Part shown: positions 10,830-24,829 of the stretch, one piece after another | How positions within the stretch are numbered: the first letter of the stretch is position 1 | Layout: each line of letters starts with the position of its first letter | Source of the DNA: Imbricaverruca yamaguchii | Taxonomy: Eukaryota; Arthropoda; Thecostraca; Neoverrucidae | DNA length: 64,000 nt | Direction of reading: 5' to 3' | Assembly (NCBI GenBank): GCA_034440575.1 | Contig: JAOTOL010001369.1 | Location: 1 to 64,000, forward strand | Made by a program: the position numbers and the translations under genes | Notes under the pieces: generated by a model | Databases searched by the model: none | Told to the model about the DNA's origin: nothing | The model's input: only the letters and a program-made list of their open reading frames with translations

Positions 10830-12129
10830 TGCCTCCAGTTGACGGTGGATTCCGATGCATTGGGCAGTGACCATTTTCCAATTTGGCTTAGTTCCCTCGA
10901 AGCCACAGTTCTAGACCCGCGCCCATAGCGATTTAATTTTAAGAAAGCAGACTTTTCCAGATTTCAGGAGAACACTGAGGCCGCTTTTTACTCAGAACGA
11001 AGGTCTCTGCCGCTACCAGTTACCGAAATTACTGCACTTTTATGGGAATGCGCTTCCTCAAGTATCCCCAGGACCTCTGCATTCACCCGACGCATCCCTG
11101 TACCGTGGTGGACGCCTGATTACCGATACCTTGCCGATGTAGCCAACGACGATTTGTCTTGTTCTGGTCTACATGATACAAATTCTTCATGAGAATATGT
11201 TCTTAGCGGAGTCCCCCAAGGGTCAGTACTGGGGCCACCACGGTTCATAATATTTGTAAATTACATTGGAAGTGGCCAAGCAATAAAGTTTAAAAAATTT
11301 CTGATGATTTGAAGGTCCTTACGGCAATAACAGGTCACAATGAGGATATCTCGCAGCAGAAAGACTTAGGCGAACTTGTGAAGTGGTCCGAAGAATGGGA
11401 AATTAAATTTAATTGTGATAAGTACAAAAGCATGCATGTAGGTAGGCAGCTATGAAGGCTCCATGCTTGATGGTTGGCAAAGTATGATCAGTTGCTCAGC
11501 ACGAGAAAGTCTTAGGTGTTATTTTGAACGGAAAATTGTGAGCGCCGAAGCAGACCAAAGAAACCAGGAAGAAGGCACTGAGAATGCTTGGGGCAATACA
11601 TAGGAATGTATCATACAGTAGTGAGGAAGTCATCAGGAATCTTTACTGTGTAGATATGAGGCCACATTTGGAATAATGCGCCCAAGCTCGGTCTCCGAGT
11701 TATTAAAAGTATATTGTTGGCTTTAAGAGAGAGTACAAGTGACTGCTACAAAATGGTTCATGGCATAAGCAGCCTGGCATATCGGGAAAAATCGGAGAAA
11801 TTGGGCATGTTTTCATTTAGGATCAGTTTAGATGGCTGAGAGTAGATCTCACCAAGGCCTTCAAATTTGTCAATGGTCAAAAGAAGAGACATCTCAGGGA
11901 AATCTTTGAATTTAACAGAAATGATGCAAGTAGAGGTCACCAATTCAAACTGAAATGTAACCACAGCAGGCCAATGTTAAGAAAGTCTTTTTTCACCAAC
12001 ATGGAAATAGAACACTGGAAACAGCTGCCAAAAACCACTGTCAGTAGCAGCACATTAAACATCCTTAAAAACAGCATAGACTATCATAAAAATAGAGGGC
12101 TTGCTTTTCGGTATTCCTGGGAGGCCTGA
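10830..12129 (+). mobile_element. Decayed non-LTR retrotransposon (CR1/Jockey-like LINE), internally deleted
   Basis: Pieces of a LINE polyprotein can be read with stops and frameshifts. From about 10840 there is an endonuclease C-terminal motif (DSDALGSDHFPIWL). A linker near 11105 contains PWWTPDYR. Near 11211 is the reverse-transcriptase motif GVPQGSVLGPPRF, then the catalytic DD region (SDDLKV, about 11300) in another frame. A thumb-like WSEEWEIKFNCDK follows near 11385. The typical C-terminal block (RGHQFKL, LRKSFFTN, WKQLP) runs to a stop at 12127-12129. The fingers region is missing between about 11150 and 11190. It is inactive. Confidence 0.85.
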
Positions 12130-12228
12130 TCAACGGATTTGGTCGGCAACTGGTTGAATGTCCTGAGTGCAACCAAGAAGGGCCCTTGTGGCTCATATAT
12201 GCACTTATCTTTTATATATGTACATACA

Positions 12229-13636
<1,408 letters not shown>

Positions 13637-13857
13637 GATCATTCACCTGTCGGTCAGTGACGGGTCAAGGTGAGAATAGTTACCTGTCGGTCAGTGACGG
13701 GTCAAGGTGACAATAGTCACCTGTCGGTCAGTGACGGGTTAAGATGACAATAGTCACCTGTCGGTCAGTGACGGGTCAAGGTGACAATAGTCACCTGTCG
13801 GTCAGTGACGGGTTAAGATGACAATAGTCACCTGTCGGCCAGTGACGGGTCAAGGTG
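13637..13857. repeat. Minisatellite, 37-bp unit, six copies
   Basis: Unit 'cacctgtcggtcagtgacgg' plus 'gtcaaggtgacaatagt'. Units alternate between GTCAAGGTGACAAT and GTTAAGATGACAAT, giving a higher-order pair. CACCTGTC and GTGAC elements make each unit partly self-complementary. Confidence 0.93.
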
Positions 13858-14039
13858 AGGACAGGCACTCAGCAGAGCAATGATAGTCAGTGAACAGTGC
13901 AGCACGAGCTGTGGCGCTACTCTCAGACGGCCACCTGGTATGCCTGCACGGTGCACAGTGACACGCAGCTCGCCGCAGTTAGTGGTACACTCGCCTTCAG
14001 TGAAATGTTCCAGGGGACCCTTAACCATGGCTGGCCGCT

Positions 14040-14192
14040 AGGAACGTAGGCTGTGCCGCTTCATGCCAATAATTACTGGTAGGCTGTGCCGCTTCATGCC
14101 AATAATTACTGGTAGGTGCGCCGCTTCATGAATAATTACTGGTAGGCTGTGCCGCTTCATGCCAATAATTACTGGTAGGCTGCGCCGCTTCA
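14040..14192. repeat. Minisatellite, about 33-bp unit, 4.5 copies
   Basis: Unit 'taggctgtgccgcttcatgc' plus 'caataattactgg', with one shortened unit near 14115. Confidence 0.93.
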
Positions 14193-14569
14193 CGGCTACG
14201 CGTTGCGTGACAGTCTACAAGATTCACCACTGGCATGTCGTAGGTGTTCGCTTGTGCGGTCGTCACGTAGTTATTTTCCCTGCAACCATGACGTGAGAAA
14301 CACGTGTCTACCCTGTTTTCGCATTGCATTCCTCTGTCGGCCAAACAACATGGGCAGTTCAGCAAGTGGTCCACCATAGGGGCCCTGTAGACAAGCAGCA
14401 TTTGTTCGCTGTGGATTTTGGACTTCGGCAACACAGAATGAGCTGGAAGTGTTAGAATGAGTTCGATGGAAAATTATGTGAAATAAGATGACATGTTTAT
14501 GATGTCATCGGAGCATTCTTTTACCCAAAAATAATAATACTATTTTAACATTTACACTTTTTAGAAATC

Positions 14570-14665
14570 TAGTCCGAATTCTTGCTGGGGTAGCTGTATA
14601 AACCATGATCAAATTGCTAAGTAAACCTTGTTGCGTGAACCCTGGCCCTATCACTCGATCCATGC
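14570..14665 (-). mobile_element. SINE S4 tail fragment
   Basis: The reverse complement contains 'gccagggttcacgcaacaag' and 'cttagcaattt', matching the 3' half of the S4 element at 22941. Confidence 0.6.
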
Positions 14666-16817
14666 ATTGCAGTTCTACATAAAAAATGGCAAAACTCTTC
14701 ACGTGCCGCTAGTGCATTCCCACGGCCACCCCGGTAGCTCACTTTCGACATTATCGTGCCAGTTGCCATCTAACCCCCAGACTAAGAGCCAGCATGTGCC
14801 TAGCATCTAAGAGCCAGCATGTGAAGCGGCTCGAACTCCGTCTTGCCGGGACAGGGGAGGCCAACACAGTCCATCTGAGCCACCGGGGCGCCAAATACCT
14901 AGGTGTCATTTGTTTGCTTAAATCAGATTCACTGGCAAATCGAGTAATAACGATTACAATACACCCGTTTCATTAATAATCATACATTTTTTAGCTTACG
15001 GCATATGTTTTGTGATAGATAACCCTGCTTTATGTATACATTATGCGCTGTTTTGGAATGAACATATTCAGATTTCTACGCGGACAAAATATTACTTCAA
15101 GCAGATACCACCCAACTATTTTACAATACAAATGGTTTAACTTATATTGCTTCAGCACGAAATGCAACCGGGCCATCCATCATTCTTTGTGTGCCGCTTA
15201 ACAGTTAGGCGTCACGTGGCAGGCTACCAGATTCACCATGGATGTAAATTTTCCTCTTCGATGGTCAAGTGACCATTTGCTCTGCAACCTTTAAGAGGAC
15301 ATGCAGGCCACTAATGTTGCTGCATTTGAGCCACAGTCATACAGACAGCATCGGATCGTTTATAACACAGACATGGGCTACCACTTATATTCTTTTTGAA
15401 GAGTAAAAACTAATTAACTTCAAGGAGTTATTATTCAGAAACAGTGAATGCGACAGAAGTATAAGGAGCGCACAGACGGTGGCGATGTGGTGGTACCGCT
15501 ATCAGGCCGAAGGCGAGTCGCGTGCGAAGACAAGGGACGAGTCTGGCCGGAAGCAAACAACCACTCCAGAGGAAGATGCTGCAATTGTTAATGTGAGTAT
15601 TTATTTCAGCTGGTATCACCTTGCAAGCATAATTGACAGATGACATTCAAATGCATGCAATAAGCTTAGTAACATTACTGGCTCTTCGCAGCTAGGACAT
15701 CCTCAGGATTTCAATGCTTATCTGCTCATTATCGTACTTTGTGCAGTCTGAGTCTTTCTAAGGAACCGTGGCGTGTGATAATACTGTGTAGAATTACGTT
15801 TCGGATCAGTACCCCGTGGAAGCATCGGCAATTTTCTTTTCTTTTCAATTACAACAGTAGCGTCCTATGCACAGGTTGAGATGCTGAAAAAAATTGTTGG
15901 ATGTGAACGATTGGTTCAAATGCGTTTTGAAGTAATTCTTTCCAGACAATGCACATAGGCGCCATGCGAAAGCTCAGCGAAGTGTGTAATTCACAGATTA
16001 CAGTTTCTTTGAAAACATGCAACTTGGTGACTGAATGCGTAAATGAAGTGCTTTGGAGACCGTGGGAAACGATGCGAACGAATAAGATGGCACTTGGCAT
16101 ACTAGTTGATATGATGATGTTGCTTCCGCTGAACCCTCCTCGGGTGCTATTGAACGAGGTAGACTGGAGACCGGAGTTTTGCCTAAGAATTTTCTCAAGT
16201 TGGATTGCTGCCAGTGATTGACTCAGCTCCTGCAAACCACATCGCTTTTCATAGGCTAAAAATTCGTAATTATTAAGGATGGAACAATGCAGCGTTCTCA
16301 ACATCATCATCATAACAGAATCTAACAGGTCATGGGAAGGAGGATTCGATTTCTTATACGCATCCAGCGCTTATCATATGACCCGGCGAGGGTGGGCTGG
16401 TAACAGACCAAGGAGGTTCATGGTTAGTCGGACTACAATATCGAGGCATTGATGAATCGCTAAGTTTGGGTCGCAAGTAACATTTTAACCTGGATTTGCA
16501 CGATTGGGTTAATATTATCATAGCCTACTATGATAGTTAGGTTATCAGAGCCTAGCTCAGTTGGCTCCAACGCGAATCACAAAATACGCGACTTAAAAGC
16601 GCTGAACTGAGAAAAAAACGTTTCCTCCTAGTGTGGAATATTTGTTGAAGTGCTGACTTCCCGTCGTGTCGCAGAAAACTTCCAGAAAGTACCATTTTTT
16701 AATGAATCAAAGGTCAAGTTTGTCGAACGTCGAAGCCATACTTCATCGTTATCAGGATTGATCAATATCATGCTATATGGAGCATGGAAAGCATAGAAAA
16801 CAGAAAGTGGTTCAATG

Positions 16818-16819
<2 letters not shown>
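14666..16819. other. No recognised gene or repeat
   Basis: About 2.1 kb of mixed-composition sequence. Open frames of up to about 150 codons on the minus strand near 15.85-16.3 kb show no motif and overlap frames on the other strand, so they are not called. Confidence 0.45.
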
Positions 16820-17150
<331 letters not shown>

Positions 17151-18016
17151 ACATCGTTGAAGCCGTCTAATCTGGTAAACGATTCAGCTTGCTGCAAATT
17201 AACTTGTCCTTGTTCCAACATTTTCCAAAGGCACCATGGAAAGTGTCCATCTATACTGGAAAGCGTATTGCACTGGCTCCATGGGGCATTATTGATGCTC
17301 CTCATGCTGCTATTCAGCACACAACTATGACATTAGTACCTGCTCCATCATTAAATAATTACGGTGGTTCCACGCGGCGAGTGACTGATGGCCCGGTTAC
17401 ATGTCGTGCTTTAGCAGTATAATAAAACACATTGATGGTAAAATAGTTGTATGGTATCCGCATGAAGAATTATTTCATCCCCATAGTAATCTGAGTATGC
17501 ATCTTGCAATACAGGGTACAACATGTACAATTTGCTAATATATCATACAACATGCACTTAACGCCCAACAACTTGTGACCTTGAATGAAATATGCGCAAT
17601 TTAATGGATGAACTAAGATAAATTCTGACATTTTCATACATTATTTTAAATTATAACAATGAGTAAATTATTCAATTATTCAATTCTGTACATCATTCAT
17701 TATTTTCCAATCAAGTATCAATCAAGGCTCTGTATCGAGAGAAGAGTCATACATGGAATTATCTTTTCGAAAGCCATATTAATCAGAAAATAGATGGTCT
17801 GATGTGAAATGCTCGAAGAGCTTGTTGTGGATTGCTCTTTATAATACTTGCGACATATATGTAGAAATGCGATTTCGTCTGTAGTTACCGAATGTTGCTG
17901 GGTCACGTTTTTTTGCAGATGGGATTTTCAACGGCAATTTTAAATGGTTTGGGGAAGATCCCTATTCCCTATGTTCTGACATAATTTTAGTATATGACGG
18001 GCTAAGAAAGAAAATA
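17151..18016. other. No recognised feature
   Basis: AT-rich unique sequence without exon-like content. Confidence 0.5.
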
Positions 18017-18832
18017 TTGACCCGTCCCGTCTCGGGGAGGGGGGGATCTTCAACCCCCCTCAGGTTTTTCGCGGATAGCGGACAAACGGCGCGCGGCAGC
18101 ACGCCCAAATTTGGCATACCTTTTCCCACATGAATTTGACATGCTGGTTCAACATTTGTAGGTCAGGTCATCTAGGGTAGCGAGTTAGTCAAGGTCAAGT
18201 GGGGTCACCTCCAAAAACGTTCAATCAGTCGTCACGCTTTAACAGATACAGATATTTTAATGGAACTTTCACCGTTTGCTTATCATTAAGGATGCAACAA
18301 AACGTACAAGTTGATTTTTTTTTTACTACATAAATTTTGCGTATTTGCCAAATTGCAGTTCAAATAGAGGATTCTGGCTAAAGTACTCATTTTTCCTTCG
18401 GGGAAGTTGACCTCCAACAACGTTTCTCGGTCTGCTCTACCCATTGGAAAAGCAAATTAAAGAAAACTTGAAAACTCAAAATATGGAAGGAAAAATTTTC
18501 TTCAGGTGCCAATTTTTTAAGCCCTAATCGATTTCTCTGTCCTTTTCGCATTACAAATAAATTTTGTTTTTCATATATCCCCAAAATAAACTCCCCAGAG
18601 TTAAAAACATAAGGTAAGCCGTGAAAAGTCGCGAAAATCTAGCCACCCTGGTGACGTGATTTTTTGGGGGAAATTGTTTTGGAGGGTTGACCCGGACCCT
18701 ACTCGTCGATCGCTTTCCGATGACATCTCTTTCGTTTTCGTGCGATGCTTAGTTTGGATTTTAGAGGGGGTCTTCAACCGCCCCCCCCGAGACGAGGTGT
18801 GAGGATGTGACCGGAAAGACGGCGCGGGTTAA
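18017..18832 (+). mobile_element. F1 TTAA element (MITE), copy C
   Basis: Starts TTGACCCGTCCCGTCTCGGG (TTAA mutated to TTGA) and ends GAAAGACGGCGCGGGTTAA. Both terminal G/C hairpins with the TCTTCAACC loop are present. The interior matches copies A, B and D throughout. Confidence 0.8.
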
Positions 18833-19083
18833 CATACATGATTGCATAGATATCCTGGAATTGATTCCCCCAATGCCTGACCAATCGTGCCTTGCATCAG
18901 TGGGTTGCCATTTCGTTGAATCTTCAAATTGTCATATTCATTTCCAAGAGAGTACGCACCCTCGATGGTCCATGGATGATGAAATATCTTCAAACGTTTC
19001 GTCAGGCTTTCCTGACATTTTAAAGACTGCCAGGTACACGGTCGCATGTCAAGCAAATCAATAGTCGAAGCTCGGGCTACATG

Positions 19084-20103
19084 TTAACCCGCGCACGTCC
19101 GGGGGGGGGGGGCAGACATCTGCCCCCCTCCGGTTTTTCCTCATTTGCCGCCAAACTAATGGGGTTAGCAAGGCCAAACCTCGCATAGCTGTTCATTGGT
19201 CTTTTCCGCATATCTTCATACATTTCTAATCCTGGGTTATCTCAGTTCAGGTCACCAGTTCAGGCGAAGTGACCCAACTACACTCGGAGTTCTAGGTGGA
19301 ATAACTTCAACAATAATTGGGCGATTGATTTCAAACTTATACATGTCATGATCTCATCAGGGGCCACAATATGTATATCGTTTTTTTATCGTAGCATTGA
19401 CCTTAGGTCAGGTCGCTGCCATGGCTTCCCCATTATAGGGCTATGGTAAAATATACAAATGTTTCCTAGTCACATATTTGCGCTCGGAATGATCTCACAA
19501 CGGTTGTGGCATGTAGATGGAAGCTATGCTCAATGTTGCCGCTGACATTTTTGCTCAGTGACCTCACCAAGGTCTCTGAGGTCACCTGAGATCACTACCC
19601 TATGTGCATTGCATCGCACTGCATTGAGCTAGAAGGCTGAAATTACCGTCATTGTGGTTGTATCGTCAAGACGTGTCGATTGATACCTTACATGACCCAC
19701 CTAGGCCTTGACCTGAAGTCATGACTTCATGACCTTGACGTGAGTTTCGGTTGACCTGACCTTAAGTTACACCGCCTATTGTCGGGTGCGCACTTCAAGG
19801 ACTGTCGAATAGCGTTCGCCATTTGTTTCTATCTGTTACATGTCCTGATATATGTGTCAATATCTGAGTCCCACCTGATCTGGTCTAATTTGACCTATGA
19901 TGGCCCAGTGACCTGAATGTTGACCTGAGCAAAAAAATTACCGACACACTTTCGATAGGACCCGTCACCAGTTACCCAACGCCGTTTTCCGCTTGTCGCT
20001 AGCTAGTATAGTTCCAGAGATCTTGGGGGGGGGCAGACATCTGCCTCCCCCCCACCCCCGGACATGCGAAGCTGGCGCGGACCACCGGACGTGCGAGTGT
20101 TAA
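19084..20103. mobile_element. F2 TTAA-flanked DNA element (MITE), 1,020 bp
   Basis: Left end TTAACCCGCGCACGTCCGG; right end CCGGACGTGCGAGTGTTAA, the inverse at 17 of 19 positions. Both ends carry a G-run/CAGACATCTG/C-run hairpin (about 19100-19128 and 20023-20052). The interior is rich in short 'gacctga' and 'aggtca' motifs and has no coding frame. The architecture is the same as F1 and F3 with a different interior. It is the only copy in the window. Confidence 0.75.
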
Positions 20104-20223
20104 GAATTCTACCAATGCTGGACGGCTACCAACATTTTACCAAATAGTTATTGTCATAGCAACATACACGATTCTGCACCTCATTGCCATTTGGTAGCAT
20201 CTGCTACTGCCAGTTGCACCATC

Positions 20224-20312
20224 TTGACTACGGTCCCCAGTCCGACTGGCCTGCGCAGTCGACAGAGTACTCGATCGACCGTCGAACTGTTTCCCGGAAC
20301 GGCGTGCCGGCG
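20224..20312 (+). repeat. Left arm of a long-range inverted repeat
   Basis: About 90 bases matching the reverse complement of 24146-24241 at roughly 80%. Shared blocks are 'cccagtccgact', 'gcctgcgcagtc', 'cgatcgaccgtcg' and 'ttcccgga-cggcgt'. The two arms enclose 3.8 kb. Confidence 0.72.
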
Positions 20313-20339
20313 GTCGGCGGCAGGTGGCCGTCACACGGG

Positions 20340-22236
20340 GTCCGGAGCCAGAGTGTAACGGTCGCCACCCCAGCTGTCCCCGTCACAAGAAGCCTGAGTG
20401 TTACGGTCGCCACCCCAGCTGTCCCCGTCACAAGGAGCTGGAGTGTCGCGGTCGCCACCCCAGCTGTCCCCGTCACAAGGTGGGAGCAGGAGTGTAACGG
20501 ACGCCACCCCGGCTGTTCCCGTCACAAGGAGCCGGAGTGTAACGGTCGCCACCCCAGCTGTCCCCGTCACAAGGAGCCGGAGTGTCACGGTCGCCACCCC
20601 AGCTGTCCCCGTCACAAGGAGCCGGAGTGTCGCGGTCGCCACCCCAGCTGTCCCCGTCACAAGGTGGGAGCAGGAGTGTAACGGACGCCACCCCAGCTGT
20701 TCCCGTCACAAGGAGCCGGAGTGTCACGGTCGCCACCCCAGCTGTCCCCGTCACAAGGTGGGAGCAGGAGTGTCACGGTCGCCACCCCAGCTGTCCCCGT
20801 CACAAGGAGCCGGAGTGTCACGGTCGCCACCCCAGCTGTCCCCGTCACAATGGGAGCAGGAGCCGTGTTACGGACGCCACCCCAGCTGTCCCCGTCACAA
20901 GGTGGGAGCAGGAGTGTCACGGTCGCCACCCCAGCTGTCCCCGTCACAAGGGGCAGGAGGGCACGGTCGCCACCCCAGCTGTCCCCGTCACAAGGGAGCC
21001 TGGGTGCGGTCGCCACCCCAGCTGTCCCCGTCACAAGGTGGGAGCAGGAGTGTCACGGTCGCCACCCCAGCTGTCCCCCACAGCTGTCCCCGTCACAAGG
21101 GAGCCGGAGTGTCACGGTCGCCACCCCAGCTGTCCCCGTTACAAGGTGGGAGCAGAGTGTCGCGGTCGCCACCCCAGCTGTCCCCGTCACAAGGAGCCGG
21201 AGTGTCACAGTCGCCACCCCAGCTGTCCCCGTCACAAGGAGCCGGAGTGTCACGGTCGCCACCCCAGCTGTCCCCGTCACAAGGTGGGAGCAGGAGTGTC
21301 ACGGTCGCCACCCCAGCTGTCCCCGTCACAAGGAGCCGGAGTGTCACGGTCGCCACCCCAGCTGTCCCCGTCACAAGGTGGGAGCCGGAGTGTCACGGTC
21401 GCCACCCCAGCTGTCCCCGTCACAAGGAGCCGGTGTGTCACAGTCGCCACCCCAGCTGTCCCCGTCACAAGGTGGGAGCAGGAGTGTCACGGTCGCCACC
21501 ACAGCTGTCCCCGTCACAAGAAGCCTGAGTGTTACGGACGCCACCCCAGCTGTCCCCGTCACAAGGAGTGTCACGGTCGCCACCCCAGCTGTCCCCGTCA
21601 CAAGGAGCCGGAGTGTCACGGTCGCCACCCCAGCTGTCCCCGTCACAAGGTGGGAGCAACAGCATCCCGCCCCCCACCCAGCTGTCCCCGTCACAAGGTG
21701 GGAGCAGGAGTGTCACGGTCGCCACCCCAGCTGTCCCCGTCACAAGAAGCCTGAGTGTTACGGACGCCACCCCAGCTGTCCCCGTCACAAGGTGGGAGCA
21801 GAGTGTCGCGGTCGCCACCCCAGCTGTTCCCGTCACAAGGAGCCGGTGTGTCACAGTCGCCACCCCAGCTGTCCCCGTCACAAGGAGCCGGAGTGTCACG
21901 GTCGCCACCCCAGCTGTCCCCGTCACAAGGTGGGAGCCGGAGTGTCACGGTCGCCACCCCAGCTGTCCCCGTCACAAGGAGCCTGAGTGTTACGGTCCAC
22001 AGCTGTCCCCGTCACAAGGGAGCAACGGTCGCCACCCCAGCTGTCCCCGTCACAAGGAGCCGGTGTGTCACGGTCGCCACCCCAGCTGTCCCCGTCACAA
22101 GGAGCCGGAGTGTCACGGTCGCCACCCCAGCTGTCCCCGTCACAAGGAGCCGGTGTGTCACGGTCGCCACCCCAGCTGTCCCCGTCACAAGGAGCCGGAG
22201 TGTAACGGTCGCCACCCCAGCTGTCCCCGTCACACA
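20340..22236. repeat. 1.9-kb minisatellite, 45-bp and 49-bp units, about 40 copies
   Basis: The core 'gtcgccaccccagctgtccc' plus 'cgtcacaa' is nearly invariant. The spacer is either 'ggagccggagtgtcac' (45-bp unit) or 'ggtgggagcaggagtgtcac' (49-bp unit), with a few deleted forms. Because 45 is divisible by three and the core has no stop, very long frames (up to 421 codons) appear on both strands and in overlapping frames. The 49-bp units shift the frame each time, so no single peptide repeat is kept. One frame reads as a Cys/His-rich 15-mer (ECHGRHPSCPRHK core), but this is not evidence for a protein. Confidence 0.95.
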
Positions 22237-22940
22237 CTCGGGTGACTCGCGCCTCAGGCGGGGCAGGCTGGCACATCCGACGGACGGCTACGCATCGCCT
22301 CGTCCGTACTGTCGCAGAGGTGCGGAGGTGCCGACGATTGTAGTGGCGACAGGCTCAGTTCTGGACTGCAACCTAGTGCTGCAGCAACAGCTTGGCAAGA
22401 GTTAAACTAACAGAAGTAAGTAAGAATTCACTCTGGAACAGGAAGTCAAAGAAGCACAATGCTGACCGTCTCTGAAAGCTGAGTTACCAACAGCGAGAGG
22501 AACTCAAACACAAGAGGAATTCATCTGGAGTGCCCGCTAGTGAGAAGCTTTTATTGGCCATTAAAACGTGTTGGCAATGGACTACACGATGTCGCTACAC
22601 GATACTGTACAAGACGTGCGCTTCGAGAAGTCCGTGGCTCCTACCCAATCCAAGTCATCACGCCACTCGTCAGTCATCTCGTACTCGTCACGACTCAAGG
22701 TGAGCAACGCTCTTTCACTTCGTACGAATAGCAGACAGCACATTCTGATAATAACGGATAACTACGTGAGCCAAATGGTAAAAATATCCACGTAGGGTAA
22801 GGAAGCGCCCTGTCGCCCGCCATTGCTATCCGTACAGATCACTGGCAATGCACGAAGGGATACAAATATAGATCATTGTCAATCATGTTGGCACCGACAA
22901 GGCTTAACATGCTATACACGAGCGTCATGTAAAATTTTCC
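22237..22940. other. No recognised feature
   Basis: Unique sequence between the 45-bp minisatellite and SINE S4. No exon is seen. Confidence 0.5.
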
Positions 22941-23272
22941 GCCCCGGTAGCTCAGTTGGTTAGAGCGCTGGCCTGCCCTGGTCCCCCTGTCTTGGCAACG
23001 CAGGGTTCGAGTCGCTTCGCGCGCCCGCATTTAGACCCCGGCCGGAAGTGTCAGTTGGCAGTTGACCCGATAAGGCCGGGGACCAGCTACCGGGCGGCCG
23101 TGTCGGTGCATTGACGGCACGTGAAACTTTCGATCAAAATTCTGCAACTTAACAGGAATTCGTGGGTCGGGTGGTGGGGCCAGGGTTCACGGAACAAGCT
23201 CTGCTTAGCAATAGAACCCTGGTTCTTAAAGCCACCCAGCAACAACTCGGATCAAATTTATTTTATTTAAAA
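22941..23272 (+). mobile_element. SINE S4, tRNA-derived, full copy
   Basis: The head GCCCCGGTAGCTCAGTTGG-TTAGAGCGC has a good A box, and 'agggttcgagtc' is a B box, so it resembles an Ile/Val-class tRNA with a swollen anticodon region. The body includes 'gggtggtggggccagggttc' and 'gctctgcttagcaatag', and it ends in an A/T-rich tail. The tail region recurs at 14570 (minus) and 36043 (minus); the head alone recurs at 53700. Confidence 0.75.
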
Positions 23273-23940
23273 AAATAACTCATCACTCTCATCGGGCTGA
23301 TGGACACCGGTCGAAATTATTCTCAACGGTCGTGATCTGGTTGACGATTGGGTGCCTCGCAATCGCACAATCATAGCTCGGGACATGTTGGACATACTAG
23401 GCATCCATAAAGTACAACTCTATATGATATATTGCACGATTCGTGTGCCGTTACAGAACCAAAAAAGTGGTATTAATTTCTCGTTTTGCTTTCTTGCCTA
23501 GTGAAATAATGAATAGTACCAGGTATGCAAACTTCATAGTACATCATAGATCCTGTATTTTCATGACAATGTTCGTTTGATTTGCAACATATACAACAAT
23601 GCAAACATACGATATATTGCAACATACGAATTATATGCATGTCGAAGAATTCAGCCACCCAATAATACCTCCTAATTTCAAGATCATGAAATCGTGGTAG
23701 GCCAATTTCGAAGCAATATATCGTGCTTGTTACACTGGGTGTCTTAGGTTATAGATTGTGCTTGGGCAAAGGAAACAAATGGCAGAATGGAAATACATTT
23801 TCGTTTCTCTTGTGGCATTTGGTGCTCCTTGTACCGTGAGGTTTTGTGATATTTTCTTCTCCTTTTACCATTAGGTTTGTAATATTTCCACAAGTAATCC
23901 ATGGTCATTCTTCAAGCAATCTACATAATTCCATACGCAA
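23273..23940. other. No recognised feature
   Basis: AT-rich unique sequence lying inside the 20224-24241 inverted-repeat segment. Confidence 0.45.
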
Positions 23941-23945
23941 TTCAC

Positions 23946-24007
23946 GGCGTACCACAAATTTCACGGTACGAGATGTACACCTTGGACCGTGAAATTTGTG
24001 GTACGCC
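23946..24007. repeat. Perfect hairpin, 22-bp arms, 18-nt loop
   Basis: The left arm (23946-23967, starting GGCGTACCACAAATTTCACG) is the exact reverse complement of the right arm (23986-24007). Related 'ttgtaccatgaggc' and 'ttgtaccgtgagg' blocks lie on either side. It could be a foldback remnant or a small-RNA precursor; the sequence alone does not decide. Confidence 0.85.
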
Positions 24008-24145
24008 ATGCTCCTTGTACCATGAGGCTTGTGGTGTTCCGTGCCCGTTTCACCGTGATGTTTGCCTTTGTTTGAACTAGTACACGTGAGAACAAAATCG
24101 TAGCATGCAATATTCCTTTCATTCATTCTTATTTATAGCTACCTG

Positions 24146-24241
24146 ACGTCGATCGACGGGACGCCGGTCCGGGAACAACAGTGCGACGGTCGATCGTGCT
24201 TTCTGTTGACTGCGCAGGCTAGTCGGACTGGGAACCGTCTA
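24146..24241 (-). repeat. Right arm of the long-range inverted repeat
   Basis: Reverse-complement match to 20224-20312. The arms could be the ends of a 4-kb non-autonomous element; no obvious target duplication is visible. Confidence 0.72.
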
Positions 24242-24328
24242 ATTACCCTGGATAGCCCGCATGCAAATAACTATGTTGATAAATTATGCTTTGTGATATC
24301 GGGCAGCTCTCCCGGAACATGCACTTTC

Positions 24329-24475
24329 AAAATGTGTTCGGTCATATCTATTAGCTACTTGTCCTGCTGTTGGCTTCAAAATGTGTTCTGCCGTATATTG
24401 GTTACATGGACTTCTATTGGTTTCAAAATGTGTTCGGTCGTATATTCGGTATTTGCCTTGCTGTTGACTTCAAAG
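24329..24475. repeat. Degenerate tandem repeat, three copies of about 55 bp
   Basis: 'ttcaaaatgtgttc' recurs at about 24329, 24376 and 24420, each followed by 'gtat/catat' and 'cttgctgttg'-like blocks. Confidence 0.8.
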
Positions 24476-24829
24476 CTTCAGAAATACTTTTGCTTTGTTG
24501 AAGCCACTTACGCCATTATTTACAACACGTTATGCATTGCCTTGGCTGCTGAATACTCTCAGACAGCATCAATAGGGCCAAATTTCCTCTAGCACTGTGC
24601 CGATTAAAACATTGTTGATAATCCGATGATCCAAATCCAGCTTTTCTGAATACTTTCACCAGATTTTTTGTATCACATTTGGTCTGCTTATCAGTGTAGA
24701 TACAGTGCGATCAAGAAACTAGCACATTGAATCGTTGAAACCACTGGAACCTGGAGCAACATGCGGGTTGTCGTAGCAATGACACCATTCAAACGTGTTT
24801 CATGCGCAGCTAAATCCGAACAGCTCCCC

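Noticed and set aside
13637..14192. CRISPR-like array
   Set aside because: Units are contiguous direct repeats without unique spacers, in an animal genome. They are ordinary minisatellites.
20340..22405. Long open frames on both strands as a repeat-rich gene
   Set aside because: They follow from a stop-free 45-bp unit. 49-bp units shift the frame, and overlapping frames on both strands are equally open.
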